A stretch of DNA of 64,000 nucleotides from Cliona cf. orientalis. Taxonomy: Eukaryota; Porifera; Demospongiae; Clionaida; Clionaidae. The stretch is taken from assembly GCA_963930775.1 (NCBI GenBank), contig OZ005700.1, positions 5,156,609-5,220,608 of the forward strand. Direction: 5' to 3'. The notes beneath the pieces were generated by a model. That model was given only the letters and a program-made list of their open reading frames with translations, made no database searches and was not told the origin of the DNA. The translations under genes and the position numbers were made by a program. Below are positions 12,801 to 26,194 of the stretch, piece by piece. How positions within the stretch are numbered: the first letter of the stretch is position 1; each line of letters starts with the position of its first letter.

Positions 12801-15800
12801 AAAAGCGCCGCGCGTTTCGAAAGGCCTGCTAAGCAGGCACTGGTGCTAGTCACCAAGCCTCGAGCGAAGCGAGAGGCGAGGTCTGTTCATACCTGTCAGT
12901 AATCCGGTAGCAACGTTCGAGCAGAGCAAGAACGTCGCCATTGCACACTTAGTTGGAGCTGCTTGCTTTGAGGGGTGTGGCCTCTGCAACCGCTTCCATC
13001 TGCGCATGCGCACAGTACTAATGGACACTCTTGCCCAGGCAGGATACTGTTTATGCATGAACTATGTCTTTATGTTTTGTGAGCATGTAACTGTTAATAG
13101 ATGATCATGCATGCTAGCCACATTATCCCATGATTGTGACATTAAACATACTTGTTTTATAATAATAATTATTATTATAGCAACTGCATGAACATTAGAG
13201 AATAATGCTTATCATTTGTGGCACAATTAATTAGAATTTAAGGCTCATAATTAATTAGCTATGGCAAACTATCTGTTCCCCCTTAATTCTATCAATCAAC
13301 GTTTGAAATTTCTTTTATTGGGGTATGGAGGATATCAATCTGCTGCAATTGCAAGTGGGAGACAAGAAACGTAGCTGTAACATAAGAGTTAGGTATTAGT
13401 ATAGCGTGGTGCCCATATCTACTCATGCTGAAAGATGGGAACAGGGCTATGATTTAATACTATAATAATGGCCTACAAACTTTGTTACAGTACAAAGGGT
13501 ATGTTTATCCTAATGACATTGTATACTCTTCATACAAAGTCCATGGGTAAAAATTATACTAAAAAACTGAATTCTGGTGCGGACATGCTTGTACCAATGC
13601 ATAATAATATTATAGCTAATGTTAGCATCATAGGGCATTAGAATTTATCAACCCTGTACCATTTTTGCGTGCAAATTGCAAAAAAAGATTGTACCAGCAA
13701 ATAATTGTTATCTTAAGGTAGCACAAAATGTTGTATGAACCCCATAATTCTGGAGGGAAAATAATATGGGCTAGAGGCGGGAGAAATTCAATCGAGACCG
13801 CCAGTAACCCCTGGGGATAAAAATATAGCACTGAAAATTTCTTACCAACACAACATGCTAAAGTTGCTACGTACTCTCATGCCCTAAAGTTTTTATATCC
13901 CTCAGAGACCTACTCTGATAGCATCAGTTGTTTAAAATCTAATGTTAAACCCAATGAAAGAAATCCTGCAAAGTAGATGAGAGTGGTGTATGGTACGTCT
14001 AACAGGTCTCAGTAGACTTTAAGTAGGTATGGCCTCATATATGTCATACATTATGCCTACATTATATCCCGTTGCTATGTAGTTGCTATGTGCTATATTA
14101 GCCATATTGCACTGGTAACTGCAATATGAGTAGCCTCAGGTAAACTTACTGTGCAATATTAAATACTGTAGGCCTTGAACAATAAACATGTTGGTAGCAA
14201 CAAAAGAAAAACTATCAATGGAGCATCTCGCGAGACTAAATGGAACATATGGCGGGAAAGGTAGCGGGAGATCGTCAGTTCAAAGAGATGGGCGGGGTCG
14301 TCAATCGATTGATCGCAAGTCAACAAAGTGTACGCATATCCAGGTAAGCTTACTGCGTAGACACGTAGCCTTGTTTTTCAGATAGTCAACAACTCGAGCT
14401 TCGTTTCTTGGCTTCTGAGCTCGACGTTGCAGGTAACGCTAGCGATGGTAGTTCATCGTCAAGAGTCGGATGGCTATAGCAAGCTGTGTGGATTTGACCA
14501 CACCCCTCGATCACGAGACGCTCAGAAGTTCGATTGGTGTTCGAGAACCGGACTCAGAGAGCGGCTTTGTGTGTTCGTTTTGAGTAAGATAGCCTTCCCT
14601 TTTCTTTTTTTAGTGTTCTATGCGTATCTATGGTAGCTATGCCCACGGGATATAAACTAGTTATATCACGCGCACTCGGGATGCATGGCATTTATTGCCC
14701 TCAACCCTCGGGCGCTTTGCGCCCTCGTGCTTCGGTGCAATAAATGCCATACATCCCTCCCGCCCGTGATATAACTATTACTTATAACCTACATTGCGCA
14801 GACAGTATTTTCTTGTTATTAGGCACATTTCACTTATAAAGGCATGTGTTAAGCACATGTTATTTTGCTGTCCTATTCACTCGCTATTAGGCGCATTTTA
14901 CCTATAAGCGCAATGTGACCCTTGACCTCAATATCTGCATGTTTGCTTCCTGGTTCCAGCTTCATGATTTAGTTGGAAGTATGATGGCTAAAGTTGAATC
15001 TCAAGGCACACCATACTGCAGATCTTCCTATGGAGATATAAGTACACTCGCTGTAACTTTCGTGCCTCGCCCATATTCGATATGGGTGTGGCAACAATCA
15101 CGTTCGAAATCAGTTGTTTTATGCCTCACTTCAAGTATTCAGTGCTTTGGACAGGAGTTTAGCCAGACTCTAATGTTGGTAAAAGGCCTGATTTGCTTAC
15201 AAACCAAGCCTGTATTTTTGTGTGGGACAGCTTGAAAAGTTTCGAAAATTCGCATTCTGTACGAAGTAGGCCCTTTTCTCAAATCTGCTCGCATATAGTG
15301 TAATGGTAGCGTGTACAAATTTTTTAGATCAATCCACAGAAATATTGGAACATTAGTACCTGCAAAATATAGGACTCTGGGAGAACAGTAGCCTAGGAGA
15401 CCCTCCCACCAAAATACTTCATGTTTTGAATCGATGACTTTTGCAATGTGCTTTACTGCTACTCCCTACCTGTGCAAGTCACTGCTGAGTGAATCCAGTG
15501 TTTTTATCAGGTCATGAAACCTGTGATCGTTCTTGTCAACAACGGAAAGGGGTGCTTTATTCTACTTTATTGTATGAAGCCATATAAGATCAAAGGCTAA
15601 AAGTGTCACATTGCGTACAAGTGTGCTGTATTTGCCCCATATAAGTGTACTGTATTTTCCTTTTGATATGTGAACAGTGGTCTAGTCATAATAAACAATG
15701 TTATCATAAATAGCATGAACCCTGATAAGTGATCAATACATGGCAAGTGTTTGTAGCAGCTCATTGAACATAGTCATTTCAAAGAAATAGTGATGGTGCA

Positions 15801-18800
15801 ATTGGTGAAACTGCCAGATATTCCAGCAAGAGATTGGGCAGAAGGCTCACCAGAGGTACCAATAAGGGGCTTCCCTTTCCGCAGAAAGTCTTCAGTGAAG
15901 GAAGCAACAGAAGGAATAAATTCAGAAGAGGCCTTTTTCACTGGCTTAATAGCACTTGTATTGCTGGGACAATTTATCATCCTGGTAGCAGTTTGTTACT
16001 GTTCTTGAGATATCCTTTCATAAGCTTTTGTGCTCCTGTGTCCAGAGTTTTAGCAATATCTTTCTCTGGAATTTCAGAATTGAACATTCATGTGATAGCC
16101 GTAGCCATTAGGGAATGATTGGTATAATGTCTCTCCAACCCAGCCTTCTCCGACAACTCCGAAAGGATGTTGATGTTTTTTAGCATATTGATTCCCAGAC
16201 ACTGGTTTGTCATGCTGCATTTCTTAGGATCTGATGGAAATTTTTCCAATGCACACATGTGGAAGTTGAGAGAATTGGGAGGTAAAAGCAGCAGGTACGT
16301 ATCCAAGAGCTTCACAATGCATCGCTCGCTACCAGGTACTGCATATGCACACACCTTCTTGCTCCTCATACTGATGTCATTAAAACGATGTTAAATGTTT
16401 TTGACACAAACTCTGTGTATTCATAGTAGACGGATCGGATGAATGGTAGACACTCCAGTCTTGAGTTTTCCAAGTAAATTGCATCAGTACGAGGTCATAT
16501 TGCTCTTGTATACCCCTAAGAATGAAGAGGAGCCCAGTGTAGAACAGTCCATAAGCCAGCGGTCCAAAACATATACAAGCGTTGCAGATCCAGGAAGTGC
16601 ATCCGGTGGCACATTCCAGTGCATGCAATTTTTGCCGTTTTTTATCTATATTTCTTACTTGTTCTATCTAGGCCATCTTTCACTTCTAGGACACCAAACA
16701 AAGACCAGAAGACAGAGCAACTCTTCTACTTTCTGCTCGTTCAAGTCCTATAACCCGGAGACATTCATGAGCTCCGCGGCGACCGCTTTTGTGCATGCTA
16801 CTCTCAAGCACTCACAAAAAGTGCCTTGCGCAAAAAGTGGCACGTTCTGGTTCCCTAGGATGGATTCCCATGATTCAAGTACCATTCCATAGCTCTTGTG
16901 TTGCTCTACAATATGAGACTGAAACGAAGTTTTTCCATCGAGCGATTCCAGAGTTACATGGCATCAAAAATCGGAAAATTTCAGTACAACCGCGTGGTCT
17001 TCTCTAAGTTCTGTTGAGTGTCTGATGATTTATCCAGTAAATACCAAGGATGGGAGTGCTCTTCAAGTTTCTAGGGAGTAGACATCATCATTCAAATGGT
17101 TAGTTTCTTTCTATATTCAAACTTTCAAGAAAGAATCTGGACGGAATCATTTGGTATAGTCTAGCTAGCGTGTGTGAGGCTAGCCTCGAACCAAGGCTCA
17201 CTTGGGATTCAAGGCTAGTGTGAGGCAAGTACCTAACTTTTGTATCAGGTAAATAATGAAGTCCAGGGATGAGGGTGAGCCTTACCAGCTGAAATGGCAA
17301 AAGAATAGATAGTTTTAATATACCTGTACTATAATTTGTGTAAATCAGCTGACATCGAAGCTGAAAAGCATAAATTCACATCCATGGAGGTTAGGTATGC
17401 TAGCACTTGTCCCACCTGTCTTTCTTTCTCTTCCTCTCCCTCTTTTCTTTCACTCTCTCTCTCACACACACACACCCCTACCACCATGTATGTGCACGTA
17501 CACAATCTCTTAGGTGGTGATCAGCCATCGATGAGTATGAGATGGTGAGAGGGAGGATCACAGAGTTCCACTGCCAAAGAGAAGGTGCTGCCAGGCCTCC
17601 TCAGACTTGGCTTTTATTTTGAAGCTATCTTCTGAGGTACTGAGAGAACTAGCTACTCGATCTAGGTCCTCACACCATCTCTATGGCTGCTTGAGCACTT
17701 TCTCTATCAACCGTAGTTGTCAATGTGTGATGATGGCATAGGAGACAGGTTGTGAAAGCTTTAACAACCTTCTGCAAACCTTCAAGAAGGTCTTTGATGG
17801 CTGCATAATATCTTTGTACCACCTAGAAAGCTTTGTCATTGATTTATACGTATTTTATTCAATGTTTCTATGGTGAAATAACAAAAATTTATGCTATTTT
17901 TAACAGCGTATAACTTTGGAAATGCTCGATGGAAAAACTTCGTTCCAGTCTTATATTATAGAGCAACACAAGAGCTATGGAATGGTGCTTGAATCATGGG
18001 AATCCATCCTAGGGAACCAAAACGTGCCACTTTTTGCACGAGACACTTTTTGTGAGCGCTTGAGAGTAGCATGCACAAAAGCGGTCACCGCGGAGCTCAT
18101 GAATGTCTCCGGGTTATGGGACTTGAACGAGCAGAAAGTAGAAGAGTTGCTCTGTCTTCTGGTCTTTGTTTGGTGTCCTAGAAGTGAAAGATGGCCTAGA
18201 TAGAACAGGTAAGAAAAATAGATAAAAAACGGCAAGAATTGCATGCACTGGAATGTGCCACCGGATGCACTTCCTGGATCTGCAACAATTGGACCGCTGG
18301 CTTAATGGCTGAGAAAAATACGGTGTGCTGTAGAGCCTTAAGAATAGAGTAACCATGCAGCCCTTTTTGCCAGAAGATATCCTCATGTTTTAGGTCAATC
18401 ACTTTTGCACTATGGTTTACAGCACCCACCCCTTGTCAGAGTTTTCTATAGATCACGAAACCTATGGTCAGCTTTATCCATGACAGAGAATGAAGCCTTA
18501 TTTCGCTGAAGGACATGATTAAGTCCACATAGTAGAGATATCAAGCATGCAGGTGGATAGGGGGACCCATCATTCTTTCACGTTTCCATAACGAAACGTC
18601 AGAACCACTTGCAAATCACCTGGATCTTGACTCTCTAATAGATCAACAGGAGCAGCCTCAGTAGGGTTGATAAAGGAGCGGTTTTGAGCCCAAACGTTGA
18701 ATAATATTCAAACAGCCCGCTGTGTATATTCAATTCTTTGTTTGCTGGAATTACACCTCTGGCTGCCTTTTCTCGTTTGGGTAAGTTGATAGGCTCAGCA

Positions 18801-21800
18801 AAACGACTTGCTTCTCAGCTAGGCTGGTTATTCGAGTCCTTCAAAGGTACTTGAGACTTGTCGAATGTTGCCGCATTAGGAGACTGCTTGGTGCTGCGCT
18901 GTAAAGACAGCTTTTTATGCTTCGGGGGATTTTCAGTAGTATTCTCAGCATCCCAAGTGAGAAGCTCCACTTGGCCATTTTGAGCGGTGACATTGAGAGT
19001 ATTGGACAGTACAGATCGTTCCTCAACATCCCATGGATAAAAATCTTTCATACCTAGATTGAAATCAGGGTTGAAGGGCCTAGTCAAGTCACCCCAGTCG
19101 GGGTTGATCAAGCTCGGACTGATCACCCTCCTGTCTGTGTAGCTGCAGTGTGCTTGGATTGATATTCAAAAGCAGCTTGCAGAAAATGCACACGTGCTAC
19201 CATAGCATCACATGCGTAAGCGGAAACCTCAATAGAATAAATCAGTAAAGCACCTGTTACGCTCATGCACTATGGGAAATACTGCACTCAGGGCATGTCT
19301 TGAGGGCCAATACAGCACTCGGCTCCGCCTCATGCTGTAGTGGCCCTCGAGACACGCCCCTCGTACAATATTTCCAGTAGTGCACTCGCACTGGTGCTTT
19401 GACTGGTATATAGAACACGATTCAGACCACATACCAAAGACCTTAAATTTTGTGGAGGATAGAAAGAACCACTACCCTTCCTTGCAAAGTTGCACGGCCA
19501 TTTGCTAACCAGTTATTTATCATGACTTGCTAGTAGGTCGTCGGGAACAGCTTTACTAGCGTTCACAAATGAGCAATTGATAACCCAAGCATTGTACGTA
19601 CGAACTACCCACTTAGTGCTAGCCCCAGTATTGCTTAGGATTACACCTTAAGCAACCTTCTTGCGTTTGGGAGAGGTAACAGGCTTCGGGAATCAGCTTA
19701 CGCCAACGTTTGTGTTGGTCAAGTCTTGCATCAGCTCGGCATTGCTAGCAGAACCAAGCTTAGCAAATGGTTTTTCTCGACACAGAGACAATTTCAAGCG
19801 CCAACTTGGATTTTCACCACTAGTGTTAGTGGACTTGGCAGCAGAAGGTAGCTCAGTGTTTTCTTGGAGTGCTCCACCGAGGTAATTCTGTGGTTGCTGC
19901 AGCCATCAGTAGAAGAGAGCACGGCCTCAGACACAAAACCAGTGCCCATTCCGAGATCAAAATTGAGAATGTACACAAAGTTGGCCAGATTGTTTCAGGC
20001 TGGATTGAACAAGCTGGGGCTGATAAGGTTTCTGTCGATACTGGACGCTTGCTGTATGGCTGTAAGAGCTTGCACAGTCTGTGTAATATTGCTGATGCAA
20101 AATTAATTTCAAATATAGTAAGTAGTTTATCGGCATGATAATGCATCTTGTGTCAACAATAAGCCCAATTACGCTTGTGCAATACGGGAAATATTGCACT
20201 CGAGTTCGCCGAGTGCTGTATTGGCCCTCTCGATACACCCCTTGTGCAATGTTTTCTGTAGTGCAGAGCATAACCGGTGCATTAGCTGGTTTGTGCCACA
20301 ATAGAATGATTGACATTGCAAAGGCACTTCTAGTTAGAATCGAAAAATTTTGCATTTCTCAAATTAAAGGGCAAATGAGGGATGCACACCACTTAATATT
20401 ATTCTGTCATAATAATAGTAATAATTCTAGTCTCGCGTGCTCGGCCATGTGCTTAAAACTTACACTTGTGTGGGTACATAATAATTTGTGAGCATGGGCA
20501 CAACACTATCCCCTAACCTTAATGATTTTGAAATTATCACCTATGCTATGTACATGTCTTTCAAATTTCATGTAACATGTCATATTATTTGAAGTATGTT
20601 AGGAATAATATATCTACTATGTATAATTGCCATTGCAGTTGTGGGAGTGTGGCATTGAACAATGTAAGGATCTCGCATCTCAACTTGAAAATGTTGCATT
20701 TAATTACGAAAAACTTAGTGAGATACATGTGAGTGTACACTGAAGTGATGTATTTTAGTTCATACTTACCACTTGCCACTTGTAGCAAACTATCTCACGG
20801 TTCTACTTGAATATTGTGAGGGAGATCCGTGCAGAGCCCGAGTATTTTCGTGTTGGTTTTTTTGGTGGATTTCCTCCTTTCCTTAAGGGGAAGGTATTTA
20901 TATACAGAGGTCTTGAATACGAGAAATTGGCTGATTTTAATGCAAGACTATCCGCACAGTTTCCTAATGCCAAGGTAATTCTAATACATTGTTGAGTATA
21001 TAAATATTTATTTATCTACTAATTTAGTTTATGAAAACACTTGAAGCACCTGGCTTGGATGTCATTGAATCTGAAGAACAGTGTATCCTCATTCAGTTCT
21101 GTATGTACTTTGTTACTCCATTTGGATATTAGTTACACCATTCCCGTGAGGATTGTATCAGATTTATTGCCTGAGCCCTAGGGCGGAGGCAATAAATCCC
21201 ATGCGGCCCGAGGAGGCATGGCAAAACTCTATTTTAAAGCCTACTATGGGATAGTCTCATTTCCAGATCCCACCCAGGAGGAGGGAACAGGGTCTGGTGA
21301 ACTTTAGCTGAGTCCTCGGTACTCGTTCTATGGCACGCACTGATATGGCCATGCAAAGCTTGGTTCTGATTGGTCACTATGGCTGCATTTGCATGTGATC
21401 GCAACCGGCCATAAAGCAAACATTGAATTTGATTGGTCAGCGAAATTGAATAGCTTATACAGCTATATGATGATGTTGCATTCCTGCAGTGAGCTTGTCA
21501 TGTGGCTGAGCCAGAACTGTGATCTCATTGGCGCGTGGGAATTCCTCAGTGCAGGCTGAAGGATTCTGCCCAGACCCCTTTCCTCCTTGGAGGTGGGGTC
21601 TGGGAATGAGACTAACTATGGGAACGCATCTGCGTTACTATATAGCAATGCATCCCATATTGTCATCCAACCACAGCTACAGCAGCTTCATAGCTATTGT
21701 ATGATGTCATATCATTTAAATATACCATAATATTTATTCGAATACTAGCCGTGGCTACTATTAGTTTCAACCTTACTGGAGTGCGGCTACTAATCAAGGG

Positions 21801-24800
21801 TGGTTGTAATTAGTTTTGGAGCAACACCTCTTGGTGACGTTGACACAATAGACTCGTTTTTCATGACCCTGATTTTGAATAATATTCGAGATGGATATCG
21901 ATAAATAAGCAGCAGAACCAAGCCAAGGACATTTTCTGCCATGTTTTTGCCTCTAACTAATGATCGTTCGTGGCTTGCGACCATGACCATGCCCACTTAA
22001 TTATGTTCACGCATGCGTGTGGCTACTATTCAAGGGCAGCTACTATTTCTTTCGCAGAGCTCCATGTGCGGCTACTAATCGGGGTGCGGCTTCTATTCAA
22101 ATAAATATAATATGTACTAGCTAGCCAGCTGTGTAGCTGGCAATGCTTTTGTATGCTAGTAGCAGCAGTGATTCTACCTACCTTCTTGGCTCTTAGTTCT
22201 TACAGTGATTATCAATCATCTGCATCTGTAGTGTGAGTTCTTACTAAAATCACAATTGAATCACTAGTCAACACAGCCAAAAACATCCATAATACCCAAT
22301 CTAATGTGTTGATACATACATAAATTTATATAGCTTTGTACAAATAATTACATTCTATCGTATTAGATATAATACGTTCATAGACTACTGATGCACGTGC
22401 ACATTGTTGATGATCGTGTGACTCGGTCAATCAGCTAGCTAGAGAAACTTGTTGATAGTCTTGCAGCTTCGCTCACAAGAGATCCCAAGAGAAGGTGCTT
22501 TTAATAGAATTACCTCCTTTTAGAAAGCACCTGTACATGTGGACAACAACTCCTGAATATTGCTCTTTTTCGTTCATCAGGCCACCGCATACAAGTGCAC
22601 TTCAGTACAAGTTCTGTCCCGCCATCATTTTTAAGCACCTCACTTTAGGCCATTGCCAGCTGTGTTAGTGGGCTGTCTGTTATAACATCCCAAGTCCAGT
22701 GATGCCACGAAACAAAATTTTTTCAAATGGCTTTCATAGTCACCTAATCATCATATACCGTATAGCTGGAAAATTTGGCAGGGAATTAAATCCACCAAAA
22801 TTTCCTACTTGCATATATATGTGTTGATCCCGTACCAAACCACCAAATTTATATCCGCTAATATTCGTATACAATTGCAATTTTGGGCTCAACCACCAAA
22901 TTTAATTCCTGCCAGTATTTCCAGCTATACGGTAGTTATTTTATCCCTATACAAAAGTCCCATAGACTGACTGTGCAGCTATACTTGTTCACTTAATAAT
23001 TGCACTGACCAGTAATGGTGCGCACTTGACCAATCAGATCGTACATATGGATCATAGCAACAACCACTAGCCCAGCAATGAACGAGTCCTTGAATGATGG
23101 ATAGCTGGCGTGGCTCCACCATGGCATTATGAGATGAACAGAGAAGACTTCATGGAAGCCATCAAGCTAGCCTTCCTCTTGGCTTGTATCTATGTTTGTC
23201 TCTGCTATCAGCAAGCTGAGCTCTAGAAGGAGCAAAACAGTGACCGACTCTCATACTAGTCCATGTACGTAGCTACTCGTACTTATGACAGTGAAGCATG
23301 GTCAGAACTTCAGTTAGCTTCTTGTGACTGTTGAACTCGTCAACCACTTACCAACACTGACGTGACTGACCATACAGCAACATTCTTGTGGTTAGCCTTG
23401 TACACCAAGATACCTCAGCTACAACAGTGGATGCCTCATAGCACTAACTGTACTACATGACAAGTATAGAAAACAATGAAATTGAAGGATGAAGTAGGGA
23501 TGGTAGGGGCAAAAAGTATATAAGATTTGTAGGGATAATCATGTCCACTATACATCCCTATATATGTTTGCTTTTCTTGATTATCGTGCCTGTTTATGGT
23601 GACCCATTGGTGCTATTATATTCTTAATTTGAATCTTCCATGCATGTGGTCATGTTATCACCTATAGCTATTATGGCTCGTAGGTAGGGGTGGGAGCATA
23701 ATCAGGTTGAGTGCCACATTATTGCCCAGTTATGTTACTCCTGTACCTACTCAAAAACCAAGCATAGGGATGTATAGTGGACATGATTATCCCTGTTTAT
23801 GTACTTTTTCCCTTGCCATCCCTACCTCATCCTTAGATTTCATACTTGCTTGTATTCTTTTTTTCCTCTTTAGGGTAATTCATCTGATATGTTTTACCCG
23901 TTAACTCTCAAATTAATTATCTGTGGTGCAGTGGTACAATATTATACCTATCAAAGATGATGAGCGCACAAAAGTCATAGTCTCACTCCTAATTAGTTTA
24001 TCCACAGCCACACCCATAGTGGCGGCCCCTCAGCTCTAGATCTAGGCATATAAACAGTCAGCTCAGTCTTGTTACCAGGCCCAAAGAAGCTACTACCAAG
24101 AATACTCTCACTGGCTTAAGATTCACTCCCTAATCAGAAATTTTCACAGCCTAGCCAATGCTGCTTCACTCACGCACACATATGCAGTTATGCACATGCC
24201 ATTGACTCCTGTCGCATGATTTCACCATAGTAACACATGGGCATGCACGTTATATGACCCAGTGGTGTACCAGGCACACCCAATGATAGACTACACTGAC
24301 CAAACCCAACATTACATAACTCATGATAATACAAACAAGCATGACAGTGCACTACAAAATGGAGTGGATTTATGTGAGAACTAAGGTGAGCGGTCCAGAG
24401 AGACTTGAGTTAACCCTGGAAATGAAAAAGAAGATTGAAAAAATGCACTCTTTTTGCAAGTTTAGAAACAGCTTGTTCAGCAATACCTGCATTTCCATGG
24501 ATGTGTGGGGTCTTGATAGATAGATATTCTGGCAGAGATCATAAATGTGAAACTACAGTTTCTCTGAGTTATTATAATTTATCACATATATGACGTATCT
24601 GAACCATCCCACTTATATAGAGTCTATTGACTCTATAATTAACATGCAATCACATGAATTTAAGTACATTTTTGGAAGTAATTACATGAGTTATGTATTG
24701 GAAGGAAAGTAATTGCACGAGGCAAAGCCAAGTACAATTTATCCTAATACGTAACGAGCACAATTATTTCCCAAATTACACAAGAATGAATGAATACAGT

Positions 24801-26160
24801 ATATACTGTTTTATGTTCCTATTGTTTGATCATACTCTGTTTATTTGTATTACCTTGACAGTCTTTATAGTCATTCAATCATGCTCAGTTGACCCCATAC
24901 CGGAAAAGGATGTTATTAGCAAATTTGATGGCAAGAATGTTCTGGAATCTATTGTTAGGTACGTGAACACTTGTTAAACTATTTTCCAAAACAACCTTTT
25001 GCTGAATTATATTTAAGCATTCATGGGCATTTACCCGGAACTGTATGGTATATGCAGTGGAATTTACCTACAGCATACAGAACATCTCTATACAATTAAT
25101 GAGCATACAATTTGCTGCCAACCATTGACGTAATGTTTTAGTGAGGGGTACAACCTTCTCTCTCTGGACAACAGGATTAGTAAATAAATAGCCTCTGAGA
25201 ATGGATAATGATCGCTATAAAGTGCCCAGATATTATAGTGTCAAATTTTTGATAGTTTTAGCTATTTAGCAGTAACTGATAATTCTTTCTTCTGTTAAGA
25301 TTTGTCAATTCTGGGTGTCTACCCATGATTGCTGGCTTAGCGTCGTTCAGACCACACCCAACATCGCAACCTCATAATATAATATATAATTTTAATTTTC
25401 TCATTGCTACTTGGCCTAAAACAGCCCTTTTTGTCAGCCAGTTACCTGTAAGAACGCAGTGGTGTGTTAAACGTTTTGGGGCATGGCTAAGAATTTTGCA
25501 CACATGCTTTGTGAACACTAGGCTTAACACCTCCCTAGCTTCTTCAAATCCTGAACACACCACTGTTCTGAGTGTGTTAAACGTTTTGGGCATGGCTAAG
25601 AATTTTGCACACATGCTTTAATATGAGCACTAGGCTTAACACCTCCCTTCAAATCCTGGACACACCACTGTTCTGGGTACAAAGTTTATCTTGAGTACTT
25701 AATTCCTTCGTGATTGTTCGACTTACTTGTCCATTTCTTTATTTTTGGGTGAATGCAAACTTTGAATTGGAGTCAAATCTGTAAAACTCAATCCAGAATG
25801 AAAAACAAGGCATCCTCAATGTCTGTATGATAATGGTAGTGTATACCAGCAGCACGGAACTAGAAACGAGCCTTCAAAAAGTCTCTGGGTAGGGTGCAGT
25901 ACGTACTCTGATAGATTACTGTGTGTAATGAGTTTCTGATCACCCTTCAGTATTTATGTTTCACCCTTCAGAAGTGCAAGATTGCCCGTGCCCGTCTTGT
26001 TGTCGTACTGACACAAATGTCTCATTTCCATAGCAGTAGCTATATACCAGCAAGTACTTGACAAACCCTTTACAGGGTTTTTTTCCCAGGGGGGAATACA
26101 ATCCATGGTAATACTATCACGGCGTGCATAGCACGCCCAGACTAGGGGGATCTGGGGGCA

Positions 26161-26194
<34 letters not shown>

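Larger units (their letters stand above)
15774..19126 (-). pseudogene. Crypton/DUF3504-like tyrosine recombinase, split by a foldback element
   Basis: Reading leftwards, an N-terminal region starts at 19126 (ISPSLINPDWGDLTRPF..). The core start lies at 18480-18290 (HEDIFWQKGLHGY, KALQHTVFF). The protein then breaks at a foldback insertion (16551-18312) and resumes at 16550 with LFYTGLLFILRGIQEQYDL, a later YTNHSLMATAIT (to 16088), and a decayed GHRSTKAYERIS (about 16000-16040). These correspond to box I (LRG..EQ), the HxxR region and the GHRS..Y nucleophile region of DUF3504/Crypton recombinases, which also gave rise to the ZMYM/QRICH1 proteins. In the HSLR position the arginine is replaced by methionine, and there are several frame breaks. 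Family assignment is inference from motifs. Confidence 0.55.
18660..20320 (-). repeat. Degenerate direct duplication, about 0.95-kb period
   Basis: 18770-19440 and 19660-20320 share the same order: TTTCGTTTGGG-like word, ISPSL.NP.W N-terminal coding stretch on the - strand, then a hairpin element. The coding stretches are the recombinase N-terminus (19126 leftwards) and a decayed second copy (about 20110-19794). Hence two Crypton-like copies sit in tandem. Confidence 0.55.
11881..20638. other. Intron of 8758 bp, the largest in the gene
   Basis: The family-conserved protein sequence runs straight from DKGK (exon 8) to LWECGIEQC (exon 9), so no exon is missing. The intron holds a GC-rich patch, a possible small gene at 14188-14584, hairpin elements, Crypton-like recombinase fragments and a foldback element, each listed separately. 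13100-14180 and 17300-17900 show no clear feature apart from a CT/CA-rich tract at 17425-17480. Confidence 0.85.
21101..24888. other. Intron of 3788 bp carrying four bounded elements
   Basis: Contents: a ~380-bp inverted-repeat element (21243-21624), a family G element (21735-22110), family P copy 1 (22756-22934) and family T (23477-23870). No exon is recognised in the remaining sequence. Confidence 0.8.

Noticed and set aside
12531..12902. 123-codon frame across the GC-rich patch
   Set aside because: No recognisable protein, Arg/Ala-rich composition as expected from CpG-rich DNA, frames open on both strands.
16740..16765. GTTCAAGTCC word resembling a tRNA B box
   Set aside because: No pairing stems around it, and it lies in the coding-like arm of FB1, where the mirrored copy also lacks tRNA structure.
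18815..19126. Independent host gene on the - strand
   Set aside because: Its second copy at 19794-20110 and its position just upstream of the recombinase core point to the N-terminal part of the mobile element, not a host gene.
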